A stretch of DNA of 64,000 bases, taken from contig NDFF03000226.1 of assembly GCA_002150815.3 (NCBI GenBank), positions 1 through 64,000 of the forward strand, read 5' to 3'. Under the pieces are notes generated by a model, which worked only from the letters and a program-made list of their open reading frames with translations, made no database searches and was not told the origin of the DNA. Both the position numbers and the translations under genes were made by a program. This DNA comes from Grammothele lineata (Eukaryota > Basidiomycota > Agaricomycetes > Polyporales > Polyporaceae). The stretch's first letter is position 1, and every line of letters begins with the position of its first letter. Of the stretch, positions 49,101 to 59,780 are shown in pieces.

Positions 49101-50430
49101 CCTCCCTCCTTCCTCGTCTCCTATGATCTCGTACCTCCTCACAGTTTTTATATGTGTCGATAATTTGATTCTGTTTTTGCGCTCTCCGACTCTCGCCCGT
49201 CTCTGCGTCTTTAGGCTAGTAGCCCGCAACCACGAATGTCAGCTTTGCTGCTTCCTTATCTCTTGTTTCTCGTTCCTCGCGCGCTCTCGACTTCGTCTTC
49301 GTCTTTAGGCATTGCATTTGGCTTCGGCCTCCCGACATTGTACTCTATTAGAGTCTACGCCCGTGCGCGTATCCCTCAGCCTTCGGCCTCCGTCCTTCAC
49401 GCACACACACACTCCTTGTCACTATCTGCCCCTCTCCGACTCCTCTTCGCGTATCCTCAGCGGACTCACACCGCGTACCCTCGCATCTCACTGACCCATC
49501 CTCGTTGACATCACACCATTGGCGTTTACCTGTACACTACGGGGGCTGAAGACGGGTCTTTAACGGGTCTGTCCGGAAGCTTGCTCGGCGAGAGATCCGA
49601 GACAGCCTGTACCCTACTATTCAGCTTGGTTATTGTATCCTTATGCATAATTTTATGCTTCCCATTGCTGCGCGTGAGGACACGTCGCCCACGAAGCCTC
49701 CTGGCGACCTCTATTGCGGTCTTTCGCGCGACTCGAACTTCAAGGTCGCGGGTTGGTCGTGGGTCGGCGTTTATCCCAGCTGGAGTTGCAGCCACCCGGC
49801 TCCTCGGCCAACACTCGGCTAGTTCAACCCCGACGATTGCCGAGCACGAACGTCGACCTACGGTGTGAGAGGCGCGTATTGAAGCAGACCATATAGCGCA
49901 CGTCATCCCCTCCCTCAGTAGTGCGCGGTATTGGTCTGCCTAGGGGAGACTACCATAGCTCTGGTGATGCATACCATAGGCTGGTCGATATTGCCGCGGC
50001 GAATGCAGTAGCCGCGGGCGCGACTCCTTGTAAGAGTCTCAATGTCCGTCTCTTCTTCTGATCCGGCGGTCATGTAGCGTGTCTCTTCTGCTAGCGTCAC
50101 TAAGGCATCCGGGGTGCAAGAGTGGTGCAAGCCGTCATTTTGAACTTGAATTCTTCCCAGGAGATGCGATTATTGGCAGTATGGCCGCACCGACGGCAAC
50201 GTCGAATACTTGCAGAATATAACGATGACGAAGTTATGGAGTAGTGGAACAATGAAGCCCCGAGTAATTGTCGTCCTGGTTTGCTGATTTGTGCTGGTCT
50301 AAGTCTAGGCGACTCGGGAGAGCGTCGCAGCGATTCAACTTACTCAAGCTTACTCCGAGTAAGCCCGAACGTTTAAGGCCATGGGTCACTTCAGCTACGC
50401 TGTGATGGCTTGCAACACACGAGGGAATAC
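46198..50430. other. Gene-poor, repeat-like stretch
   Basis: No intact gene in 4.2 kb. Seen here: a 16-base unit (acataaagatatcgga) in near-tandem copies around 48110-48147, and two GC-rich blocks (about 48640-48850 and 49680-49860) carrying the 16-mer cgacccacgaccaacc in opposite orientation (48734-48749 and 49751-49766). A pyrimidine-rich 0.9 kb interior lies between them. This is the layout of a non-autonomous DNA element, but no target duplication was found. Frames at 46612-46995 (-) and 47011-47388 (-) are unassigned. Confidence 0.4.
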
Positions 50431-50510
50431 GGCGAGATGGCCGAGCGGTCTAAGGCGCCAGACTAAGGATCTGGTCCGAAAGGGCGTGGGTTCGAATCCC
50501 ACTCTCGTCA
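50431..50510 (+). tRNA. tRNA-Leu(AAG)
   Basis: GGCGAGA pairs with TCTCGTC (one G-T). The D arm is TGGCCGAGCGGTCTAAGGC. The anticodon stem CCAGA/TCTGG encloses CT-AAG-GA. A long variable arm (TCCGAAAGGGCG) marks a class II tRNA, and the T arm GTGGG-TTCGAAT-CCCAC is canonical. Discriminator A is 50510. No intron is present. Confidence 0.95.
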
Positions 50511-50829
50511 TGTTTTTTCATCCCTCATGGCTTGGGTGCAGCAGAGGAAGGTCCGAGTCCTGGTCTGTCCTGGTCGAAGTCGATTTCATGCTAAGCGAAA
50601 CTTTGAAGTCGCCTAGATCGGCTGATGAGGAGTATCACGTGCCCGGAGGAGCAGCTTCCGGATTCCGAAGGCAGCCTGGAGATCAAAAGAAAGTTGGAAA
50701 TGCTGTGCATTTCGTCACTCGCGCGCGCATGCCTCATGCTGCCGGATCCGTTCTTGCCTCTGCACTTTTCCGTCGCTTCCTCGTTTGACTTGCTTTGCCT
50801 TCTGTATCGTTTGGAACACCTTGGAGTCG
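50511..50829. other. Spacer, tRNA-Leu to acyltransferase
   Basis: 320 bases holding the acyltransferase promoter. A T-run after the tRNA (tgttttttc, 50511-50519) is a good Pol III terminator. Confidence 0.55.
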
Positions 50830-53163
50830 ATGATTCCGGTACACAAGAGGGAGATGAACGGCCACGTTCCGACGCCCGACACGCCAGTGTCATACTACTA
50901 CGGCGATGACGATATCCGGCCGCCTGCGCCCGAAGCTGTAGAGGAGAAGCTGAAGCAGGCACAGAAGACGGCCGTGGGCCACGTCGTCGATCTGGTTCAA
51001 CATGAAGTTGAAGAGCGTCGACGAATGATTGGCGGCGTCGACAACTTCTGGCTGTTGTTGCAAGACATTACTCCCGAGTTCAATCCGGTGAGTGGGGCAG
51101 GACGGATCAGAGGAAACGGTCACCTGACCAGTTTTGTACGGACAGGCGTGCATCTCGGTCTTCTTCTTGCGTGGAACCGTTACAGTAGACGATCTCGCGG
51201 AGGTAAGAACTCTACGTCGCAAGGCGTTAGTTCTTTGAGACATGCGGCGAGCTGAACGATTTCCGCAGCAATTAACGCGTCAGGCGGCGAAATTTCCCAG
51301 ATTTCGGCAGAAGCTGGACTCGGTCGGCCGTCTCGTCCGAGGGCCATCATTCGTCGACGACCCAGACTTCCACGTCTTGAACCACATCCAACGCCGCGCC
51401 CTGCCGGAACCTGCAGGAAAGACTGAGCTCGACGCCCTTGTCAGTCGCACGTACCCTTGTTTGTAGCCCGCACTCACACTGCTTGTCCTCTAGGTCGGAG
51501 AAATTGCTGCGGAAGAATGGGATATCTCTCGGCCCTTGTGGGATATGGTCCTTGTTGACAACTATCACGACGACAACGGAGCGGTATGCGCTGTTATTGC
51601 TCGGGGGTTAGTCGTTTCCAACGGTACGGAAAGTATATGATTACTCATACATTCTTGTGTACGGACGCACGTAGGCACCATACGCTCTCAGATGGGCAAG
51701 GTAATTGTTCCTCGTGCTCGCGTCCCTGCAAAATCGCTGACATCCACGATCTATCACTTGCAGGCTTCGTCATCAGCCAGTTGTACCTCACTTCCTACTT
51801 CGAGGACTTGACCAAAATGATGGACGACGCGGTCGACAAACTCGGGAAAGCAAAACGCGGACTTCTTCTCCCTTCAGAATACAACAAATCACTCAAGCCA
51901 CTCGATCCTTACTCTACCACCCATCCAATAGCACCACTCGTTCACCTGTTCCTCGCTCTTCTCTTCTGGGCGATGTCACTACTACAAGCGTTGAGATCGC
52001 ACGTATGGAGCACATACCAAGCCCTTCGTATGGTCGCCTTCTTCCTCTTCACTTTCTGGCGCGTCGACATGGTCACTGCAGAACAGCCTGGATTGCGTAC
52101 GCCCCGCAGGGAGTTCTCGAGTTCTCGAGTAGTCAGCCTGCAAGACGTCAAACTCTGCCAGATGGCCTTCTCAGGCCCTCGCCCAGGCTATGCTGTCGCC
52201 GGCGTTCCCAAAGACCAGCGACGGAATGTACGCAGCAAAGTCGGCCACGTCACGTTGAACGATGTCATTTGCGCCGTCATGGCGGATGTCTTGGCCGGCG
52301 TGACGGCCACGAAACCGGAGCCCGAGACCATCGTTGGCAAATTCAAGCGCGCCGCAAACAAAGTCTTGCCTACGCCGATGGGATTATTCATGTGCGTTCT
52401 CGCCTCTCGTGACGTCCATACATCGAGCTCACAGCACTGCAGTCCCATCAGCGTCCGCAAGCCCGGAGATTGGTCGATGCGCAACCTCTCGACCGCCGCG
52501 AACGTGTACCTCAATCCGTCCCGCAACATTGGACCCGACGTCTCAATTCGCGAGATCCACGAGCATATCCACAAGTGCCGATACGAGCTGTCTCTCTTCA
52601 AGCACAGCAATTGGCCGAAGTTCTGCTTCCACGTCATGCAGCTCTCGGGCCAGATGCCTGCGCTATTCCCTCCCACATGGTTCACGCCATCGCAAGACTG
52701 GAACCCGCTCGCGCCGATATTCAGGCATCTCTTCTTGAAGCCATTTGTTGATGCTGCACTTCAGTCCTGTAAGTGCATCTCATCTCGTCCGTCTTCGGGC
52801 CGGTGGCTCACTACAACACCCCGCTCTAGTCACTGCGATCCTGACAAAGTGCGTTCCTTCAACGAACGCAACGTGCGTTTTGACGATACTGACGACGAAC
52901 ATCCCCACAGCATCCCGGGACCCAAGAAACCCATTACGATGAGCGGCGTCGAAGTCGCGTCCTGGGTCGCCATCCCGCCGCAAGCGGGCGCGGGTACGAT
53001 CGGCGTGGGCATCATGTCCTACGCGGGCGGGCTCGCTATCGGCCTCGCCGCGGATTCCGTTCCCGGCTCCGAAGGTGTCGCGCGCCGCATCTGCGAAGAT
53101 TTTGAGAAGAGGTTTGACTTGTACGTTCGGCGGGCGAAGGAGGTGCTCGACCATCAAGATTAA
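50830..53163 (+). CDS. WS/DGAT-type O-acyltransferase
   Basis: A wax-ester synthase/diacylglycerol acyltransferase-like enzyme that moves an acyl group from CoA to an alcohol, probably at ER or lipid droplets. The N-terminal part has MIGGVDNFWLLLQD and FPRFRQKLDS. The catalytic HHxxxDG is HHTLSDGQ, encoded by a 26-nt micro-exon (51675-51700); the next exon continues FVISQLYLTSYF. A membrane stretch (PLVHLFLALLFWAMSLLQAL) and the C-terminal domain follow: NDVICAVMADVL, PGDWSMRNLSTAANVYLNP, TNIPGPKKPITMSG and FDLYVRRAKEVLDHQD. An in-frame 51-base intron likely falls between GLFI and PISVRKP. The start could be Met at 50830 or 50854. P450-7 converges on it from the right. Confidence 0.83.
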
Positions 53164-53616
53164 GATAGCATTGTGCCAGGAGGGAGGAAGCTTTGGATTG
53201 GGTATCGTATAATCTTAGACGTGTGCGTGGCTGGCATTGGCAGTGGCGTACTCACCAGCCGCCGCGTTAATGCTGTCCTTGTTTACTTACTATACTATGA
53301 ATTCTAGTGACATACACATATACGTTGATGATCTTTCTGGTAGAGTTGATTACCCCGCCTGCGCCGGCTAGCATAACACTCTGAGCATTGACCCCGACTT
53401 CCCGAGGTTTCGAAGTCAAGGCACAACTTATCGTACATCATCTGACTAGCTCCCAACAATCAGACCCCGTCGGTATAGAAGAGTGAAGTATGGCTGCCAG
53501 TGCTGCATACTATGATCTCCATTCATTGCGCTGCCAGTGGAGTATCATGCGAATCATATCAGGGTCCTTCCGGTGCTGACTACTCGATGTCGGTCACGAA
53601 ACGCTTACAATATAGG
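53164..53616. other. Convergent 3' spacer
   Basis: 450 bases between the acyltransferase and P450-7 stops. No feature recognised. Confidence 0.4.
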
Positions 53617-55710
53617 CTAAGACAACTCCTTGATAACCTGCTCCACCTGCGCAGAACGTGGCTTCACGATGTAATCATGAGTCTCGGTAGATCTTAAGGT
53701 GAAACGGGAGGCAAAACCTGTAAGCTTGGGTCACACGAGAGAGAGAAAACTCACAAGATAACAGACACGGATACCGGATTATGCTGAAGTCTCTGAGGCA
53801 CACCGTGTTCGTCGAGCGGGGGGCTGATACTGAAGGCATGGAGTATGGACGCCGCAAAGATGAACAGTGTCGCTTCGGCGAGATGACGTCCAGGGCAGAC
53901 TCTACGAGGTACATATTATCAGGAACGTAATATACGCAAGATCGTGAAGGAAACTGACCTGCGACCGAACCCGAAAGCAATGTCCGCTGGGTCCCCGTTG
54001 CTGAGGTCGAGGAGACCGTTTGGGCCAATGAAGCGCTCCGGAATGAACGCATCGGGATTAGGAAATACCTCAGGATTGTGGAGGATGGCCCTGCACAGCC
54101 GGAACGAAGTATCAGCGCACTATCATAGTAATCGAACAGATCAGATCCTACCAGAGGTTGGTAATGATCGTGGTCCCAGCCCGGATATGGTATCCATGAT
54201 ACTCGTCATCGTCTAGTGTACGGCGCGGTATTGCGACTGCACCAACGGGGTGCCACCTGAGCACCTCTTTCAGTAGCGCACTGAGGTAGGGAAGAGACTC
54301 TCGGTCGTCGAAAGTGGGTAGACGATCGACTCCAATGACCCGATCGAGCTCTTCTTGTGCTTTCCGCTGAGCTTCGGGATACATCACCATAGCGAGGAGG
54401 AATGCTTGCAATGTCATATACGTCTGATGGTAGGTTGAGGACGCCAGCTTCACGGGCGCATTGGATTTAGCATACTTACCGTATCTGAGGCTCCTACATA
54501 TTGTCAGAGTGATATTAGTCGGCGGAGACCAATGAACCTCGCCAACGACGGTCCGTACCCAAGTAGACCATCATCGACACATCCTTGATGAACTTCTCTT
54601 CGTCAGGCTCTCCCGCTTTCGCGAGGTCGTCGATGCGATTGTTCTCGAGAAGATAAGATGCAAAGGAATCTTCCCTAATCTGAGCATCCTGCGGGAGGTG
54701 CTGGCTTCAGCCGGACAAATCCTGTGCGCGCTGCGATATAGAGGTGTACTCACTGAGCCGTCTGAAACTGTTTTATGCAGCTCGCTGAGGCTGTCCTCAA
54801 CGAACCTTCTGCATTCTGCAGCGTATTTCTTGTATCTCCCTCCAGGAAACCACGAAGGGATATACCGTAGAACGGGTAGCGCTTCTACAGGAAACTTTCC
54901 TGGGGTTGAAATGGCCGCTGCTATGTGTACTATGTTTTGCATCGCACGAAAATATTTATCATCGGCTTGTGCTGGTTTGACTCCATACGTGATGCGCATT
55001 AGCATCACTGCGAAGGCGCTGGGGTTTCATGTGTCATGGTGAGGAAGTCAGGGGAATTGGATGGAAATAAAGCAGGTTAAACTGACAAGTGTATGCTGGC
55101 TTGTACCTTCTCCCCAGAATGAAGCATATCAGACAGGAGTCGCCGTGCGGACGCGAGTTGAACACGCTGGTAGGTTTGGACTGTTCTCTCGCCAAATGAT
55201 CGCTGGACTACGCGCCGATGGAGGCGCCAACGTTCGCCGTAATCGAAGAGCACGAACATGCCGCCGAGACCAATCCTGTCGGTCATCGGTTTTGGCGCAC
55301 GCGAGTAGTAGATCCGTAGAAGACTTACAAGTTCGCCATATATGACTGGCGGGGCCGTCCGGAGTAGTTCGCAGAACGTTTATCCAGCAGTTCTTGGGCT
55401 ACTTTCTGTGAATTCAGCACGACGACGTCTTGACCCAGCACGTCGAGATACACAATATCTCCTGAGGATTGATTAGAACGCCGATCACGACGACGAACAT
55501 AGGATCATAAGCACCATATCTTTGCGCTAATTGCTGGAAGCCTGAGCAGAGGTCTTTGCGAGGAAAATCAAGGACATTGCCGATCAGTGGGAGAGGCCGA
55601 GGTCCTGGAGGTGAACGAGGGTGCTTCCGGCCTAAACGCACATAGAGAACTAGGGCAATTATCGCTCCAAGCAGAGCCCAGTGCCACGATTGTAGGGAGA
55701 TGGAGATCAT
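53617..55710 (-). CDS. Cytochrome P450-7
   Basis: This P450 reads through without stops. MISISLQSWHWALLGAIIALVL at 55710 is the anchor, then SPPGPRPLPLIGN. Other landmarks are the C-helix WRLHRRVVQRSF, GASDT in the I-helix on micro-exon 54480-54493, LLKEVLRWH, PERF, and the heme loop RVCPGRHLAEA with the Cys codon at 53895-53897. It ends HDYIVKPRSAQVEQVIKELS with the stop at 53617-53619, shorter at the C-terminus than its sisters. It shares the exon plan of the other seven but is more divergent, for example QRSF where most copies have HQSF. Confidence 0.86.
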
Positions 55711-57189
55711 GGTGGGCCACTGTCCGTGAGGCGTCGGCCTGGTCCAGGGGCATCTTTATAAATACATCGTGCAAGTGAGTCAAGGAAAGAAGACTACCTG
55801 TTGAATGGGCACGCAATATTCCTGCGTCCCTCCAAAGAGGGATGACAGCATGAAGCTGGGTAGGCGACCATAACGCGTGTGAAGTGGGGTCATAGCAGCC
55901 GTCTCCGAGGCAGCTTCTTGAGATCATGGGGTAGGCACAGGTGACACTGGGAATGCCGCACTGGGTTTGCACTAGCTCTATACAGATAGAACTGTGATCA
56001 AAACATTGCAACTGTCTCCGCTCATGCCCCGAGTAGCACAGGTGGACCGCTGAACAGCCGTATCGTAAGCCTGCGACCCCCGGATACCATAAAGACCGCC
56101 CCAACGCCGACTTGTATACAACCCTCACGAGTCCGTATACATAGAGCGCCCCGACCAAGATAGGGTTCCATGGGGATGACCTAGCTATGTTGTCGTTCTG
56201 TATGGTTGCGCCATTTAGAGCATACCGAGGTTACTTACCGCGCAACCAGGGAATCTACAGCAGCATACACGCTTGCGCTTTAAACGGTGTCGTAGACCTC
56301 GTAGTGACGGTAAAGCACGTTGAGGTTGGAGGTACATACTTGAACCAGTACGCTCAGTTCAAGCCTGCCCTATGTGATGTTTGCCAGGCGAAAAGAGACG
56401 TTTGCTTCAGGAGGGTGGTCGTTCCTTCTGCGTGCAATGCATAAGCCGAGCATGGTGATTTACATTCTACATGGAGCGAAGATTGGTGAGGTATATGCTA
56501 GCAAACATCAATTCTTGGGGATGCTCACGTTCAAGATCGCCCAACCATAGATCTCTCAGACTCGCACCCAATCTTGTCCCACACGTATAACGGATTCACA
56601 CCTGTTCCAACCAGCCAAGTCGCGGCTTTGACGACATGAATGCTTGTGCCTTATGCGGCTAGCGCAGAGCGATTCTTGACGGGCGGAACACGGCAAGGAC
56701 TGACGACAAGTAGGGCGGAGGTTTGACGACTGGAAGGCTTGTGAACGGCATGGGACCACCAAGAAAGCCACGGGCATGACGTTTGACGCGTTCGAAGAGT
56801 ACGTGGCTCAGAATGAGAGTGTGCGATATGACGGCAAAACAAAAGCAAGATGTTGAAGGAGCCGGTGGTGGTGGCTGCACAAGCATACTGGCGTCAAACG
56901 CCCTGCGCCTACCGAACAGCAATTGCCTGTCGTCTGCAAGTTGCAACTCGATTCAACTGCCCATGCTAGGCGGACCAGTTCCGCACACTGCCAATGGGAA
57001 GGATTGACGTGTCGAGTCGGGACCTCGTCTACGCTGCAACTGGCACAATGGTAAGAGTTTCGTCTCTACCCTATTCTTGGGCCGTACTTCGAGTTACAAC
57101 ACACTACATTCTGTCTCAAGCAGACGGCTGAGATTCACTAGCAAGGTCCCTGATGCCGCAACACGATCTCCAGGATATCACGAAAAGAA
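55711..57189. other. P450-7 promoter and P450-8 3' flank
   Basis: 1.5 kb without a recognised gene. Frames at 55568-56158 (-) and 56659-56946 (-) have no motif. I saw no esterase relic here, unlike the spacers of the left region. Confidence 0.4.
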
Positions 57190-59290
57190 TCATGCGCTCA
57201 AGTGTGCCTCCATGATAAGTTGCTCCGCACGCGCAGAGCGAGGCTTGATGACGTAATCATAAAGGTCGGGATGTCTGGGCGAGCAAGGCAAAAAAGCAGG
57301 AGAGTGAGCGCGAGCGCGTATGGTATGTCACCGGCCAATGTCACTTACGAGATGGTAGAGTTGGTCATCGTCTTGTGCTCTAGCTTCCTGGGCTGTCCGC
57401 GCTCGTCCAGTGGAGGGCTGAGATTGAACGTGTGCAGGAATGACGCCGCGAGGATGAATACCGAAGCCTCCGCGAAGTGGCGCCCGGGGCAGATTCTGGT
57501 AGGTACGAGAGTGGTAAACAGCGTGTTGTAGGTTAGAGACGCGCAACAACTAGAGACTGGCCTGCGGCCGAACCCGAACATGTAATCCGTCGGATCCCCC
57601 TTGCTGAGGTCAAGTTTTCCGTTCGCATCTAGGAATCGTTCAGGCAAAAAGGCTTCTGGATCGGGATACATTTCGGCATCACGCGAAATGGCCCTAGGAG
57701 GAGGGAGGAGAAGTGAGGCAGAGGCATATCCAGCATATAATGGACCTTACCAGACGTTCGTCATCATGATCGTTCCGGCAGGTATCAAATATCCATTGTA
57801 CTCGTCATCGGCTACCGCACGGTGGGGAAGACCGATAGGCAGCACGATGTGCCATCGCAAGACCTCCTTGAGCAGTGCGTTGACGTAAGGGAGAGCGTGC
57901 CGATCCTCGAACACAGGCAGGCGAGCACTGCCGACGACACGGTCAAGCTCCTCTTGAGCCTTCCGCTGAGCTTCGGGATGCATCGCCATGGCGAGGAAGA
58001 ACGCTCGCATGGTCATGTATGTCTAGTCAAAGTTAGACAGGTTCAAATGCGAGTATAGCCAAAGATGCACTAACCGTGTCGGATCCCGCTACCCGCAGCA
58101 TAGCACAAATAGAATCAGTGGAAGCTAATCGGAGAAGCGAATGTCTTACCGGCGTAGACGACCACGGATAACTCCTTTATGAAAGTGTCGAGATCCTTCT
58201 CTCCTCCACCCTCAAGGTCGCGGGTGGTCACGCCATCAAGGAGACGGGACACGACAGAATCTTGCCCGGTCCCAGCGTTCTACATGCACGTAACACAAGT
58301 CAGAGTACGATTCCGAGCGGCAGCCACGGCATGCTTACAAGGCCATCTAACGCTCCCTTGTACAGCTCGTTCAGTGCGATTTGCACGTAGGCGCTTGCCT
58401 CGGCAGCGAACCTCTTGAACCCTGCACCAGGGAACCACGAGGGTAGGTAACGAAGGCTCGGAATCGCCTCGACCGGAAAACGCCCCGGGGTGTTGATCTT
58501 GTCAGCGTCGTCCACTATGCGCTCGACCATGTTGAAATACTTGTCATCATCTTCTACCAAGGTGATTCCGTACGTAACACGCATAAGGGTAGACGCAATG
58601 ACACTACGCGTTGGGATCAATCAAAAGGCGGTAGGCGGAGCACAAGAAGTAGACGTACAACTTGATATTAGTCGCCAAGTTCTGTGGCGACTGGAGGACA
58701 GTCGACAGAAACTTCCGCGAGGACTCGGTTTGAATATCCTGGAAGTTTCGGACGGCGTCGATGTTGAAGGACTGATGGAAGAATCGACGATGTAAGCGCC
58801 ACCGATTGCCGTAATTCTGCAACGCGAATGAGAAATCTTGGCCTATCCTGTCAGACGTGTCAGCCCACCCACATCCAGTCACCAATAGTATGAAGACGTA
58901 CAGTTTCGCCATAATGGACGTCGGCCGATCGGAGTAGTTGGCAGAGCGTTTGTCCAGAAGTTCACGAGCGATCTTGTACGACCCTAGGACGACTATCTTC
59001 CGACCCACTACGTCCAGGTAGACCATGTCTCCTACGATATTCATAGAGTGAATTTCAGGTTTTCCAACCACGCATACGATCTATGCGTACGCACCATACT
59101 TTTGCGACAACTCCCGTAGCTCCGTACCCATATCCGTGCGGGCCATATCGAGCACATTGCCAATGAGTGGAAGCCCAGGAGGGCCTGGGGGTTTACGGAG
59201 GCGCTGACTGCGGGACCGAGCTCGCACCGCCAGTGCAACAAGCACTCCGAGTAGTATCCAGGTCCAGGGAGGCGAAAGAACGGAAGTCAT
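57190..59290 (-). CDS. Cytochrome P450-8
   Basis: This P450 reads through without stops and is close to P450-3. MTSVLSPPWTWILLGVLVAL at 59290 is the anchor, then KPPGPPGLPLIGNVLDMA. Further landmarks are WRLHRRFFHQSF, AGSDT on micro-exon 58075-58088 (its intron donor gttag is weaker than in the sisters), LLKEVLRWH, PERF, and FGFGRR|RICPGRHFAEA with the Cys codon at 57489-57491. It ends YDYVIKPRSARAEQLIMEA with the stop at 57190-57192. A hAT transposon begins 210 bases upstream, so distal promoter elements have been displaced. Confidence 0.88.
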
Positions 59291-59499
59291 GGTGGGCGAC
59301 GAGAACAAGAGGGTGCATGCAGCCTGAGAGCAACTAAATATTGAGGTCAATTGAATTGAGTAGAAGACAGAAAACGTGTGAATTCCTTACGTTAGTCGAG
59401 CGGTGCTGCACGGCAGCTGTGACGACAACGTCGCCTCGGGATACCGGTAGATCTGACCATAGTATAGATCGGGTGCTAGAGCGGTGTCCCCTTCTCTCA
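59291..59499 (-). promoter_or_regulatory. P450-8 proximal promoter, truncated by the hAT insertion
   Basis: A near copy of the P450-3 promoter (11707-11921). The match runs to ttctctca (59492-59499) and stops at the first base of the transposon. Confidence 0.75.
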
Positions 59500-59509
59500 T
59501 AGGGCATGG

Positions 59510-59665
59510 CACGGGTCGGGTACGGGTATTTCAAGCATACCCTTACCCGACCCGCGAAGGGTATGTACCCGTCGCGCACGGGTACATACCCGCTACGGGT
59601 ACGGGTTTTGGAGAGCGGGTTCGGGTTTTCACGGGTATACCCGCGGGGTAATCGCGGGGTAATAC
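59510..59665. repeat. ACGGGT/ACCCGT subterminal array
   Basis: About a dozen direct and inverted copies of the hexamer or close variants lie within 155 bases next to the transposon end. Likely transposase-binding sites. Confidence 0.65.
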
Positions 59666-59780
59666 TAGTGAGAGGCTCTGGTTCCGTGCTAGGGAAACCT
59701 ATCGCATTCGTCGTTGACTCTGAAAGAGACACTTGTTACGAGAGACATACATCATATTTAAGATAGCGCGTGAGGCTTCG

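Noticed and set aside
851..59290. Classic secondary-metabolite biosynthetic cluster
   Set aside because: No terpene synthase, PKS, NRPS, prenyltransferase, transporter or pathway regulator is visible, and a housekeeping importin lies within the span.
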